NCBI GenBank assembly: GCA_029260595.1
Contig: JAJDCY010000023.1
Location: 1 to 64,000 of the forward strand
Reading direction: 5' to 3'
DNA from: Phycisphaeraceae bacterium
GTDB lineage: Bacteria > Planctomycetota > Phycisphaerae > Phycisphaerales > Phycisphaeraceae
DNA length: 64,000 nt
Positions 39,434-47,059 of this stretch are shown here, in pieces. The notes under the pieces are model-generated. The model saw only the letters and a program-made list of their open reading frames with translations. It had not been told where the DNA came from and ran no database searches. Positions within the stretch are counted from its first letter, which is position 1. Each line of letters opens with the position of its first letter. The translations under genes and the position numbers were made by a program.

Positions 39434-39461
39434 ACACTATCCAAGCGAATCTATTTGTCAA
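39434..39461 (-). promoter_or_regulatory. Promoter of the acidic/Arg-rich gene pair
   Basis: On the minus strand TTGACA, 16 bases, TAGTGT, with a leader of about 100 bases to ATG 39330. Confidence 0.6.
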
Positions 39462-39563
39462 TAGATTAATGTGAGCGTTGCGGGCATGCAGCAATCGCGG
39501 CTGGGGGGGCTGGTTCGCGGCGGCGGTTGGGTGGGTCCGGTTACGCGGTTTGTAAGGGTAATC

Positions 39564-40055
39564 ATGGCAGGATCCGAGCCAACGCGGGCGACAGGTGGGC
39601 AGACGGGCGGGCCGAGGCGTGGCAGTTGGCATGGTGCGGAGGCGCTGGCGGCGTGGGTGTTGCCGGGGTTGGGTCATTATTTGTTGGGCGAGCGCAAGCG
39701 GGGGCTGATCCTGGCGGTGAGCATCGGGTCGCTGTGGGTTGGCGGTTTGCTGATCGGCGGGATCAGCGTGTGCGATAAGGTGGATCGCAAGGCGTGGTTC
39801 ATCGGGCAGGCGCTGATGGGGCCGTCGTGGGCGGCGGACTGGTATCACCAGCGGCTGAAGCATCAAGCGATTGTTAAGGGTGCGGCGCAGTACGAGCCGA
39901 GCTATGGGCGTCTTAGCGAGCAGGGGATTTTGTACACGGCGCTGGCGGGGCTGCTGAATCTGTTGGCGGTGATCGATGTGGTGTACCGCGAGCCGCGCGG
40001 GGGTGGCGAGCCGGAGGCGGGCGCGGAAGCGCCGGTGGGTGAGGCGAGCGTATGA
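39564..40055 (+). CDS. Unknown membrane protein, DUF6677-like
   Basis: A 163-aa protein with a repeated hydrophobic pattern: AALAAWVLPGLGHYLLGERKRG, ILAVSIGSLWVGGLLIGGISV and a third ILYTALAGLLNLLAVIDVVYR near the C-terminus. The PGLGHYLLGERKRG motif (a Gly-His turn followed by a basic patch) is common in small TM2-like proteins. The domain is similar to planctomycete conserved unknowns often labelled DUF6677. ATG 39564 gives a natural start. The next gene starts 4 bases before its stop (ATGA), so both are translated together. Confidence 0.65.
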   Translation: MAGSEPTRATGGQTGGPRRGSWHGAEALAAWVLPGLGHYLLGERKRGLILAVSIGSLWVGGLLIGGISVCDKVDRKAWFIGQALMGPSWAADWYHQRLKHQAIVKGAAQYEPSYGRLSEQGILYTALAGLLNLLAVIDVVYREPRGGGEPEAGAEAPVGEASV

Positions 40056-40318
40056 CGCCGAGCATTCTGATGGTGGCGGCGGGTTGGGGCGCGGCTGGGG
40101 TGTTGGGGTATCGGCCGTTTCTGGCGCCGCTGCCGATCGATGACTACTGGCTGGTGCTGCTGCTGCCGCTGGTGTGGGGGATCTCGGTGGTCTACAAGGC
40201 GATCAAGCTGGAGGACCTGGGGCAACTCTACAAGCAGGCGGCGGTGCTGACCGCTCAGATATTGACTTTCATGGTGTTGGCGGCGGCGGGGCTGTGGTTG
40301 GTGTCTGAACTGCTATAG
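40052..40318 (+). CDS. Unknown small membrane protein, 88 aa
   Basis: Three hydrophobic segments: SILMVAAGWGAAGVLGYRPF, YWLVLLLPLVWGISVVYKAI and ILTFMVLAAAGLWLVSELL. It overlaps the previous gene as ATGA, so the two products may work together in the membrane. No family is recognised and no catalytic residues stand out. Confidence 0.6.
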   Translation: MTPSILMVAAGWGAAGVLGYRPFLAPLPIDDYWLVLLLPLVWGISVVYKAIKLEDLGQLYKQAAVLTAQILTFMVLAAAGLWLVSELL

Positions 40319-40383
40319 CGGCCGGTGGGGCGCGGATGGGTCGTGAGCGCTGTGTCGGGCGTGAAACAAAAAAAAACGAAACT

Positions 40384-41457
40384 ATGAAGACGCTGCTTGC
40401 CCAACTGATTTCCGGCCAACCGCTGAGCGCTGACCAGGCGGCTCAGGCGTTCGAGAAGATTATGACGGGGCAGGCGAGCGAGGCGCAGACGGCTGCGGTG
40501 CTGAGTCTGATCCAGTCGCGCGGGCCGACGGCGGGTGAGTTGATCGGTGCGGCGAAGGTGATGCGCGCGAAAGTTGAGCGGGTTGAGGTACCGCGTGGGT
40601 TGACGGCGATCGATACCTGCGGGACGGGCGGCGATCACGCGGAGACATTTAATATATCGACGGCGGCGGCGATTGTGGCGGCGGGTGCGGGTCGGCCGAG
40701 GGGCGTGGTGGTCGCGAAGCACGGGAACCGGGCGGTGACCAGCCGGTCGGGTAGCTCGCAGGTGTTGGAGACGCTGGGGGTGAAGCTGGCGGTGAACGGG
40801 CCGACACTGACGAAGTGTCTGGATGAGGCGGGGATCTGTTTTTGTTTCGCACCGTCGCACCACCCGGCAATGAAGCACGCGGCGAAGGTGCGGAAAGAGC
40901 TTGGATTTCGCACGATATTTAATCTGTTGGGGCCGCTGACGAACCCGGCGGGTGCGCGGCGGCAGGTGATCGGGGTGTATGCGGTGCACCTGACGGAGTT
41001 GATCGCGCAGGTGCTGCTGCAACTGGGCGCGGAGCACGCGATGGTGGTGCACGGTGTGCAGTCTGCGGGGGCGTCGGGGCGGGCGATCAGCGCGGCGGGC
41101 GGGGCGTTGGATGAACTGACAACCAGCGGGAGCAGCCGTATCAGCGAGGTGGTTGGCGGGCAGGTGAATACTTATGAGGTTGATCCGACGACGCTGGGGA
41201 TGGCGCTGGGGCACCCGGCGTCGATCTGGGCGGATGGTCCGGAGTCAAGCGCGAAGATCATCCGGGCGGTGCTTGATGGTGCGCCCGGGCCGGCGCGGGA
41301 TGTTGTGTGTTTGAATGCGGCGGCGGCGTTGGTGGTGGCGGGGTTGGCGGATGAGCTGACCGACGGGTTACAGTTGGCTGGGGCGGCGATCGACAGCGGG
41401 GCCGCGGCTGGGGCGCTAAAGAAGCTGTCGCAGATTAGTTCAGCGGATGAATCTTGA
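40384..41457 (+). CDS. trpD: Anthranilate phosphoribosyltransferase
   Basis: Adds phosphoribosyl pyrophosphate to anthranilate in tryptophan synthesis. The 357-aa protein has the PRPP-binding CGTGGD motif at 79-84, KHGNRAVTSRSGSSQVLE, and the IFNLLGPLTNPAGARRQVIGVY region, all diagnostic. The ATG at 40384 is preceded by an A-rich leader without a strong Shine-Dalgarno sequence. No other trp genes lie nearby; the following gene, ilvN, serves a different amino-acid pathway. Confidence 0.95.
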   Translation: MKTLLAQLISGQPLSADQAAQAFEKIMTGQASEAQTAAVLSLIQSRGPTAGELIGAAKVMRAKVERVEVPRGLTAIDTCGTGGDHAETFNISTAAAIVAAGAGRPRGVVVAKHGNRAVTSRSGSSQVLETLGVKLAVNGPTLTKCLDEAGICFCFAPSHHPAMKHAAKVRKELGFRTIFNLLGPLTNPAGARRQVIGVYAVHLTELIAQVLLQLGAEHAMVVHGVQSAGASGRAISAAGGALDELTTSGSSRISEVVGGQVNTYEVDPTTLGMALGHPASIWADGPESSAKIIRAVLDGAPGPARDVVCLNAAAALVVAGLADELTDGLQLAGAAIDSGAAAGALKKLSQISSADES

Positions 41458-41513
41458 TGTGGCCGGTGGTGTTGAGCGAACGGATCAGAGTCAATTAGCA
41501 CAACGAGAAACGG

Positions 41514-42158
41514 ATGACACAGGCAACAACGCAGGCGGATCCTTCGGTGATGCGACACGTGATAGCGGCGCTGGTGACGAACGAACCGGGCGTGCTGGCG
41601 CAGGTGGCGGGGATGTTCGCGGCGCGCGGGTTCAATATTGACAGCCTGGTGGTCGGGCGGACGGAGAACCCGGAGCTGTCTCGGATGACGATCGTGGTGT
41701 GCGGTGATGATGCGGTGCTGGACCAGGTGCGCAAGCAGTTGCAGAAGCTGGTGCCGGTGGTGAAGGTGGTGGACTATAAAGAGGTTCCTTATGTCGAGCG
41801 CGACCTGATGCTGGTGCAGGTGTCGACGGCGACCCCGGCTGGGGCCGGGCCGGGTGAGCGCAGCCGGCGTAGTGAGTTGATCGAGATCGCGAATCTGTTT
41901 CGGGCGAAGGTGGTGGATGTGAGCCCGGATCAGTTGATGATCGAGCTTGCGGGTGCGGTGGAGAAGGTCGAGGCGATGATCGAGCTGATTCAGCCGTTTG
42001 GGATCGTGGAGCTGGCGCGGACGGGCGTGATCGCGATGCCGCGGGGGGTGGATCACAATCGGCCTCGGATGCATCGGGCGGGGGCGGCGGACGCGGGCGG
42101 CGGGCAGGGGTCGGGGGGCGGTGCAGGGGTGGATGCGGCTGACCTGCCGCCGGGGTAA
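41514..42158 (+). CDS. ilvN: Acetolactate synthase small (regulatory) subunit
   Basis: Regulatory partner of IlvB/IlvI in branched-chain amino acid synthesis; confers valine feedback inhibition. The N-terminal ACT domain reads HVIAALVTNEPGVLAQVAGM with the NPGVL-type turn, then FARGFNIDSLVVG and MTIVV; the second ACT-like half has ELIEIANLFRAKVVDVSPDQ. The C-terminus has a Gly/Pro-rich extension of about 30 residues beyond the usual end, so the protein (214 aa) is longer than E. coli IlvN. The catalytic subunit is not in the window. Confidence 0.93.
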   Translation: MTQATTQADPSVMRHVIAALVTNEPGVLAQVAGMFAARGFNIDSLVVGRTENPELSRMTIVVCGDDAVLDQVRKQLQKLVPVVKVVDYKEVPYVERDLMLVQVSTATPAGAGPGERSRRSELIEIANLFRAKVVDVSPDQLMIELAGAVEKVEAMIELIQPFGIVELARTGVIAMPRGVDHNRPRMHRAGAADAGGGQGSGGGAGVDAADLPPG

Positions 42159-42333
42159 AGGCGAGGTTCGGGGTAAATCCGGGTGCGGAGATGGCGGCCG
42201 ATCACCGATAGAGCATAGACGGGGTGGTGGGTTGGGCTTGTGATGGCCCGGTCTGCCGCTGTGCGTCGCGGTGGATGCGGCGTAGGTTTCGACACGCGAA
42301 CGCTCCCGAGCAGCGGGCGGCGAGGAGTCTCTC

Positions 42334-44154
42334 ATGGCCAAGGATAAGCGCTACACACTGGCACACGTGACCCACGAGGCGGTCGAGCAGCTCGGGGGGA
42401 TCGGTACGGTCCTGGAGGGGCTGATGATCTCGCCGGTGTATCAGAAGTCTGTGAAGCGCTCGATCCTTGTGGGTCCGACGGCGACGCACATGAGTGTGGA
42501 CCCGCAGGAGCGTCTCGGTGAGCACGGGGAGGTGCTGTACAGCTCGATCGATCAGATCGACAAGCTGGGGCTGGCGAACAAATTTCGGCCGGTGGAGTGG
42601 GCGTTCAACGTGGCGATCGTTTATGGGAAGCGCGTGTATGACCACCCCGGCGAGAAGCGCAAGGGCGAGGCCGAGGTGTTGCTGATCGATGTGTTCCGCG
42701 CGAACCCGGATCGGCTCAACGTGTTCAAGCATCGTCTGTGGGAAACATTTGGGATTGATAGCGCGAAGTACGAGGGGGCGTGGGATTTTGAAGAGTACGT
42801 GCGGCTGGCGGAGCCGGCGTTCTATGGGTTGCTGGCGTTGATGGAGCCGGAGGACCTGCCGTGCTTTTTGTTTGCGCACGAGTTCATGGGGATGCCGGCT
42901 GCGTTGCAGGCGATCCTGGATGGGCAGGATCAGTTCCGCACGGTGTTCCACGCGCACGAGTGCGCGACGGCGAGACGGATCGTCGAGGACAACCCGGGGC
43001 ACGACACGATGTTCTACAACGCGCTGGCGCAGGCGCGTGAGCAGGGGCAGTACGTCGAGCAGGTGTTCGGGCCGCAGGGGCACTTCTTGCGTCACGCGCT
43101 GGTGAGCCGGTCGCACCTTTGCGATGGGGTGATCGCGGTGGGTGATCACACGCGGGACGAGTTGTTGTTCCTGAACCGGCAGTTCGATGATCAGCCGATT
43201 GACCTGGTTTACAACGGGTTGCCGGCGATGAAGGTTGACCTGAAATCGAAGACGCGCAGCAGGAAGATGCTGCTGGATTATTCAGAGGAGTTGCTGGGGT
43301 ATACGCCGGACGTGTTGATGACACACGTGACACGGCCTGTGATCAGCAAGGGGTTGTGGCGCGACCTGAAGGTGTGTCACGAGATGGACCTGCAGCTATC
43401 CGAACAGGGCAAGACGGGGGTGCTGTACATCCTGACCAGTGGTGGCGGGGTGCGTCGGCCTCAGGACGTGTTGGCGATGGAGGAGCATTACGGTTGGCCG
43501 CGTAAGCACCGCGAGGGGTACCCGGACCTGGTTGGGCCGGAGGAAGATTTGAACCGGGACGTCGAGGCGTTCAACGCGGGGCATAAAGCGGTGCAGGTCG
43601 TGCTGGTGAATCAGTTCGGTTGGTCGCGCGATCGGATCGGGGTGCGGCTGCCGGAGAAGATGGATATTTCGGACCTTCGGCGTGCGACGGATGTGGAGTT
43701 CGGGATGGCGACGTATGAGCCGTTCGGGATCAGCCCATTGGAGCCGCTCGGTAGTGGTGCGATCTGTGTGATTTCGAATGTGTGCGGGTGCATGGGATTT
43801 GTGAATCACGTGACGAAGGGCAAGGGGACGCCGAACGTGATTGTCGCGGACTTCACGCAGTTGGATCGCGAGCACTCGGCCGAGGAGCTGCGTCATATGA
43901 GTGAGGGTGAGCGGACACGGCTGGAGGAGGTCGTGGCTGTGGAGGTCGCGGGCGAGCTGATAGCGCGTCTGCCGAAGACGGACAAGCAGCGTGAGAAATT
44001 GATCGAGTCGGGGCAGGTGTTGGTTGGGCGGATGGGGTGGGACCAGGTGCTTGACGAGACCTTGATCCCGATGCTGGATCGGATTCATCCGGCGGGTGGG
44101 GCGAAGTCTAAGTCGGCGGCGGCGCAGCGGAAGCGCAAGACGGCGAAGAGCTGA
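42334..44154 (+). CDS. Glycogen/starch-synthase-like GT-B glycosyltransferase
   Basis: A 606-aa enzyme of the GT-B fold. VTHEAVEQLGGIGTVLEGLM corresponds to the acceptor/donor GG-loop of glycogen synthases, and the C-terminal ATYEPFGISPLEPLGSGAICVIS is the E-x7-E region. The middle (HEFMGMPAALQAIL, VFHAHECATARRI, LSHLCDGVIAVGDHTRDEL-like sequence) resembles both bacterial GT5 and eukaryotic-type GT3 glycogen synthases; which subfamily it belongs to I cannot settle by eye. The basic tail KSKSAAAQRKRKTAKS is unusual. GAGGAG at 42322-42327 supports ATG 42334. The neighbours give no glycogen context. Confidence 0.75.
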   Translation: MAKDKRYTLAHVTHEAVEQLGGIGTVLEGLMISPVYQKSVKRSILVGPTATHMSVDPQERLGEHGEVLYSSIDQIDKLGLANKFRPVEWAFNVAIVYGKRVYDHPGEKRKGEAEVLLIDVFRANPDRLNVFKHRLWETFGIDSAKYEGAWDFEEYVRLAEPAFYGLLALMEPEDLPCFLFAHEFMGMPAALQAILDGQDQFRTVFHAHECATARRIVEDNPGHDTMFYNALAQAREQGQYVEQVFGPQGHFLRHALVSRSHLCDGVIAVGDHTRDELLFLNRQFDDQPIDLVYNGLPAMKVDLKSKTRSRKMLLDYSEELLGYTPDVLMTHVTRPVISKGLWRDLKVCHEMDLQLSEQGKTGVLYILTSGGGVRRPQDVLAMEEHYGWPRKHREGYPDLVGPEEDLNRDVEAFNAGHKAVQVVLVNQFGWSRDRIGVRLPEKMDISDLRRATDVEFGMATYEPFGISPLEPLGSGAICVISNVCGCMGFVNHVTKGKGTPNVIVADFTQLDREHSAEELRHMSEGERTRLEEVVAVEVAGELIARLPKTDKQREKLIESGQVLVGRMGWDQVLDETLIPMLDRIHPAGGAKSKSAAAQRKRKTAKS

Positions 44155-44258
44155 GCGCGGGTGCTGGTGGGGTAGGGAGAGGTGCGGCGAGAGTCCCGCG
44201 GTGGAGCCTGGAGGAGGCCGGTCGTTCGGCCGGGTCGCCTCGGGAGAAAGGCTTGGGG

Positions 44259-45098
44259 ATGGGCGCGCGAAAATTCGGAATATTGGCCGGACGGTCGGCG
44301 GCGCTGGTGGTGTTGCTGAGTGTGGGTGCGCGCGCGATGGCGGTGCCGCTCGGGTACGCGGTGGATACGCAGACGAGGTTGTGGCAGATCGACCTGGGCA
44401 GTGCGGACGCGACGTTGATCGGGACGATGGGGGTGCTGCTGCAGGACATCGCGTATTCGCCGGACGGGCGGCTGTTCGGGACGCGGGGGCGGGTCGATAA
44501 CGGCAGCTTGTTTGAAATCAGCACGACGGACGCGAGCGCGACGCTGATCGGGAACACCGGCCGCGGGAATACCGAGGGGTTGGATTTCCATAACGGGACA
44601 CTGGTGGGCGCGGACTTCGCGACGACGCCGACGCTGTTCAGCATCGGTGTTGGTGACGCGGTGTCGGTGGATCTGGTGACCGCACCAGTGCGCACCGGGC
44701 GGGTGCGTAGCATCACGGCGCTCGATGATAACCACATGCTGATCCGTGGTGATGATCCCGGGCTGAACTCGCTTTACTCGATGAGTCTGATTGACGGATC
44801 GATCAACTTGATCGGTGATGTTCCGGGGCAGCTATTGTCGGGGCTGGACTTCGCGCTTGACGGGCAGTTGTATGGTTTGAATACAGCGGGGCAGGTGTTG
44901 TTGATCGATCCGGATACGGCGGCAACGGTTGTGATCGGCGATACGGGTAGTCAGGTTTGGCTGGGGCTAGCGGCGATCGGCGAGATTGTTTTACTGCCGG
45001 ACCTGATGACGGTGGCGGTGATCCCTGAACCGGTAACCGGCACGCTTTGTGTGATCGGGATCGGGACGCTGGTGCTGGCATCACGCCGGCGCGGTTAG
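44259..45098 (+). CDS. PEP-CTERM secreted/surface protein 4, propeller-like repeats
   Basis: A 279-aa protein with a signal peptide (GILAGRSAALVVLLSVGARAMA) and the C-terminal sorting signal VIPEPVTGTLCVIGIGTLVL followed by ASRRRG. Between them are about six repeats of the type LYSMSLIDGSINLIGDV, LFEISTTDASATLIGNT, each with a hydrophobic strand, a D-x-G turn and a T-IG; this looks like a beta-propeller with blades of 35-40 residues. I start at ATG 44259; an in-frame TTG precedes it. GGGAGAAAGG at 44242-44251 gives the ribosome-binding site. Its 100-bp leader has strong GC-rich dyad sequence (GGCCGGTCGTTCGGCC). Confidence 0.82.
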   Translation: MGARKFGILAGRSAALVVLLSVGARAMAVPLGYAVDTQTRLWQIDLGSADATLIGTMGVLLQDIAYSPDGRLFGTRGRVDNGSLFEISTTDASATLIGNTGRGNTEGLDFHNGTLVGADFATTPTLFSIGVGDAVSVDLVTAPVRTGRVRSITALDDNHMLIRGDDPGLNSLYSMSLIDGSINLIGDVPGQLLSGLDFALDGQLYGLNTAGQVLLIDPDTAATVVIGDTGSQVWLGLAAIGEIVLLPDLMTVAVIPEPVTGTLCVIGIGTLVLASRRRG

Positions 45099-45192
45099 CC
45101 CCCCTACCACTTCGGCTTGTCGCGCTTCCATTTCTTCCAATTCAACAAGCCGGCGAGCGTGGGTATTTGGCCGATCCCTTGCGAGATCGTGT

Positions 45193-45891
45193 TCAGTGTG
45201 ACTCGATGATTTGCTGCGCGCGTTGGAAGACGCTGTCGAGCATGGGTTCGGTGAGGCGGCCGGTGAATGTGTTTTGCTGGCTGGGGTGGTAGCTGCAGAT
45301 CACCGTCGGCGCGTTGGCGATGGGGTGCTCGGCACCGTGCGCGAAGGGGTAGGCAGAGCGCGGTCCGTGGAACCAGCCGCGAGTTTTGTAGAGGCGCATG
45401 ATCGCGTCGAACCCGAGTCGGCCGAGGCAGATCACTACGCGCAGGTTCGGGAGCAGATCAACGGTGTGGTCCAGCCAGGGGGCGCAGTTGGCGATCTCCT
45501 GGGTGGTGGGTTTGTTGGCGGGCGGAGCGCAGTGGACGGCGGCGGTGATCATGGCGTTGTGCAACTGTAGGCCGTCGTCGCGCGATGTGGCGGTTGGCTG
45601 GTTGGCAAAGCCGGCGCGGTGCATCGCGCGGTACAGCCAATCGCCGGAGCGGTCGCCGGTGAACATGCGGCCTGTTCGGTTCGCGCCGTGTGCGGCGGGT
45701 GCGAGACCCGCGATTAGTAATTGTGCGGCTGGGTCACCGAAGTTCGGGACGGGCAGCCCGTGGTATTTTTGAGAGCGGTAGCTGGCTCGCTTTTTTCGGG
45801 CGATGTCGCGGCAGTGCTCTCGCAGGCGGGGGCAACGGTCGCAATCGAGCACGGCGGCGGTCATTTCATCGTGGTTATGCGGCGTTTTCAC
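45193..45891 (-). CDS. Uracil-DNA glycosylase, family 5 (UDGb-like)
   Basis: Excises uracil from DNA. The 232-aa protein has the Fe-S cluster Cys region (CDRCPRLREHC plus CAPPANKPT further on), the motif GLAPAAHGANRTGRMFTGD that replaces GQDPY of family 1, and CSYHPSQQNTFTGRLT near the C-terminus (HPS motif), which together point to the thermophile/actinobacterial-type UDGb. A second Cys stands in NCAPWLDHT. The minus-strand start at 45891 is plausible but short alternatives exist. The gene stands alone, divergent from the following unknown gene. Confidence 0.88.
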   Translation of the reverse strand: MKTPHNHDEMTAAVLDCDRCPRLREHCRDIARKKRASYRSQKYHGLPVPNFGDPAAQLLIAGLAPAAHGANRTGRMFTGDRSGDWLYRAMHRAGFANQPTATSRDDGLQLHNAMITAAVHCAPPANKPTTQEIANCAPWLDHTVDLLPNLRVVICLGRLGFDAIMRLYKTRGWFHGPRSAYPFAHGAEHPIANAPTVICSYHPSQQNTFTGRLTEPMLDSVFQRAQQIIESH

Positions 45892-46092
45892 GGGAGGCTT
45901 AGCTCAACTCGCTGCGATGGGCCGTTGCGATCGTTACAAACCAGACAGGTGTTATCGTGACGGCATCAGGCCGACCGGGCAACCTGACCACCGTGATGAC
46001 CGACCGATAACAAATTTCTTTTGAATGTTAAGCGTGACGGAGACCCGGCCGATAACCGAGATAGGTCGGGGTGCTTAACGGGAGAATGAGCC

Positions 46093-46683
46093 ATTTATCC
46101 AATACGCCTACTAGTCGACAGTCTGATTGCCGTCATGCTGGTCGGTATTCTGGCGAGTGTGTTGTTGTACAACCGCGAGCAGGACCAGCAGGTGGATAAC
46201 TATCAATCGGTGCACCAGGCGCTATCGAAGCTGCACGAGCAGGCGATGCTCCAGGGTGCGCTGTATCAGAGTCGGACGGGCCGCGCGGACTTCCCGCGGA
46301 ATATCTCGCCGACGTGGTTCGCCGAGGAGCCTCTGGCACCGAACAACGGTGAGTTCGCCGTGCCGATCAATGTGATGGTTCCCACGGAGCAGCCCTGGCT
46401 TGATGTCGCGCCTGCGGGTGATCTTTCGGACAACCCTCCGGACCCGATCATCACGAACCAGCGGCAGGCGGGGTTCTGGTACAACCCCAACCGCGGGCTG
46501 TTCCGGGCGCGGGTGATGCAGCAGAACACGGACAAGCTTTCGCTGGAGATCTACAACGAGTTGAACGGGACGGAGCTGAGGGACGTGCCGCTGCGGACGT
46601 CACCGGGGCATCGGCCACAGGCGGTTCCGCTGACGCCTGGTGCGCTGGTTTCCAACGAACCGGACCCGGCGCCGATCAACTAG
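46093..46683 (+). CDS. Unknown pseudopilin-like or membrane-anchored protein
   Basis: The frame is open from 46090 and gives YPIRLLVDSLIAVMLVGIL as a membrane helix continuing into LASVLLYNREQDQ, then a soluble acidic domain (QGALYQSRTGRADFPRNISP, EFAVPINVMVPTEQPWLD). There is no ATG at its natural beginning; an ATT at 46093 lies 8 bases after GGGAG (46080-46084), as in infC-type rare starts, whereas ATG 46135 (inside the helix) has no ribosome-binding site. I propose the ATT start; the stop is TAG 46681-46683. The helix with following domain recalls a pseudopilin or inner-membrane anchor but no class III signal is visible. Function unknown. Confidence 0.6.
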   Translation: MYPIRLLVDSLIAVMLVGILASVLLYNREQDQQVDNYQSVHQALSKLHEQAMLQGALYQSRTGRADFPRNISPTWFAEEPLAPNNGEFAVPINVMVPTEQPWLDVAPAGDLSDNPPDPIITNQRQAGFWYNPNRGLFRARVMQQNTDKLSLEIYNELNGTELRDVPLRTSPGHRPQAVPLTPGALVSNEPDPAPIN

Positions 46684-47059
46684 CCGGCGGCCGCGAGGCG
46701 CGGTGAGTCGGGGGAACGGGCGGGCACCTATCTTTTTATGCCGCGCCTTGCCGATGGGACGAGAAGAGAGACTTTGGGCGCTATAAATGCCCTGCATTTC
46801 GCATAAGGACAACATCATGTTCAGGGGCTGGAGCGATAGTCCGCGGGTAGCCCGCGGCCGACCTGAACCGCCACCCTCGTGTCGAACGACGGCGGGATGG
46901 CGGGTTGTCGCATGGTGCGGCTGAGCGATTGGGCGCGGCTGCGGAATCGGCGACGGGTAACGGCAAGTCTTAGCGGTACACGGTTCACCTTTCTGCGGGT
47001 TCATATGGCCTTGGTTGGGAGCTGCCGCGTGTGGAGTCCACACGGCAGAGACAAGATTG
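46684..47059. other. Non-coding leader of the hybrid kinase with stable folds
   Basis: It contains two adjacent predicted stem structures (46819-46868 and 46869-46902) and further GC-rich dyads toward the start codon. There is no credible coding sequence. Confidence 0.5.
46819..46902 (+). ncRNA. Candidate structured leader RNA
   Basis: GTTCAGG (46819-46825) pairs with CCTGAAC (46862-46868) and encloses two hairpins, GGCT/AGTC and CGCGGG/CCCGCG. The next segment forms CGCCA (46869-46873)/TGGCG (46898-46902), CCC/GGG, TCGT/ACGA. It stands 158 bases before the kinase start. A known riboswitch class is not recognised. Confidence 0.35.

Noticed and set aside
46819-46902. GEMM-type c-di-GMP riboswitch
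   Set aside because: The conserved core sequences of the c-di-GMP-I aptamer are absent, although the downstream gene pair makes c-di-GMP.
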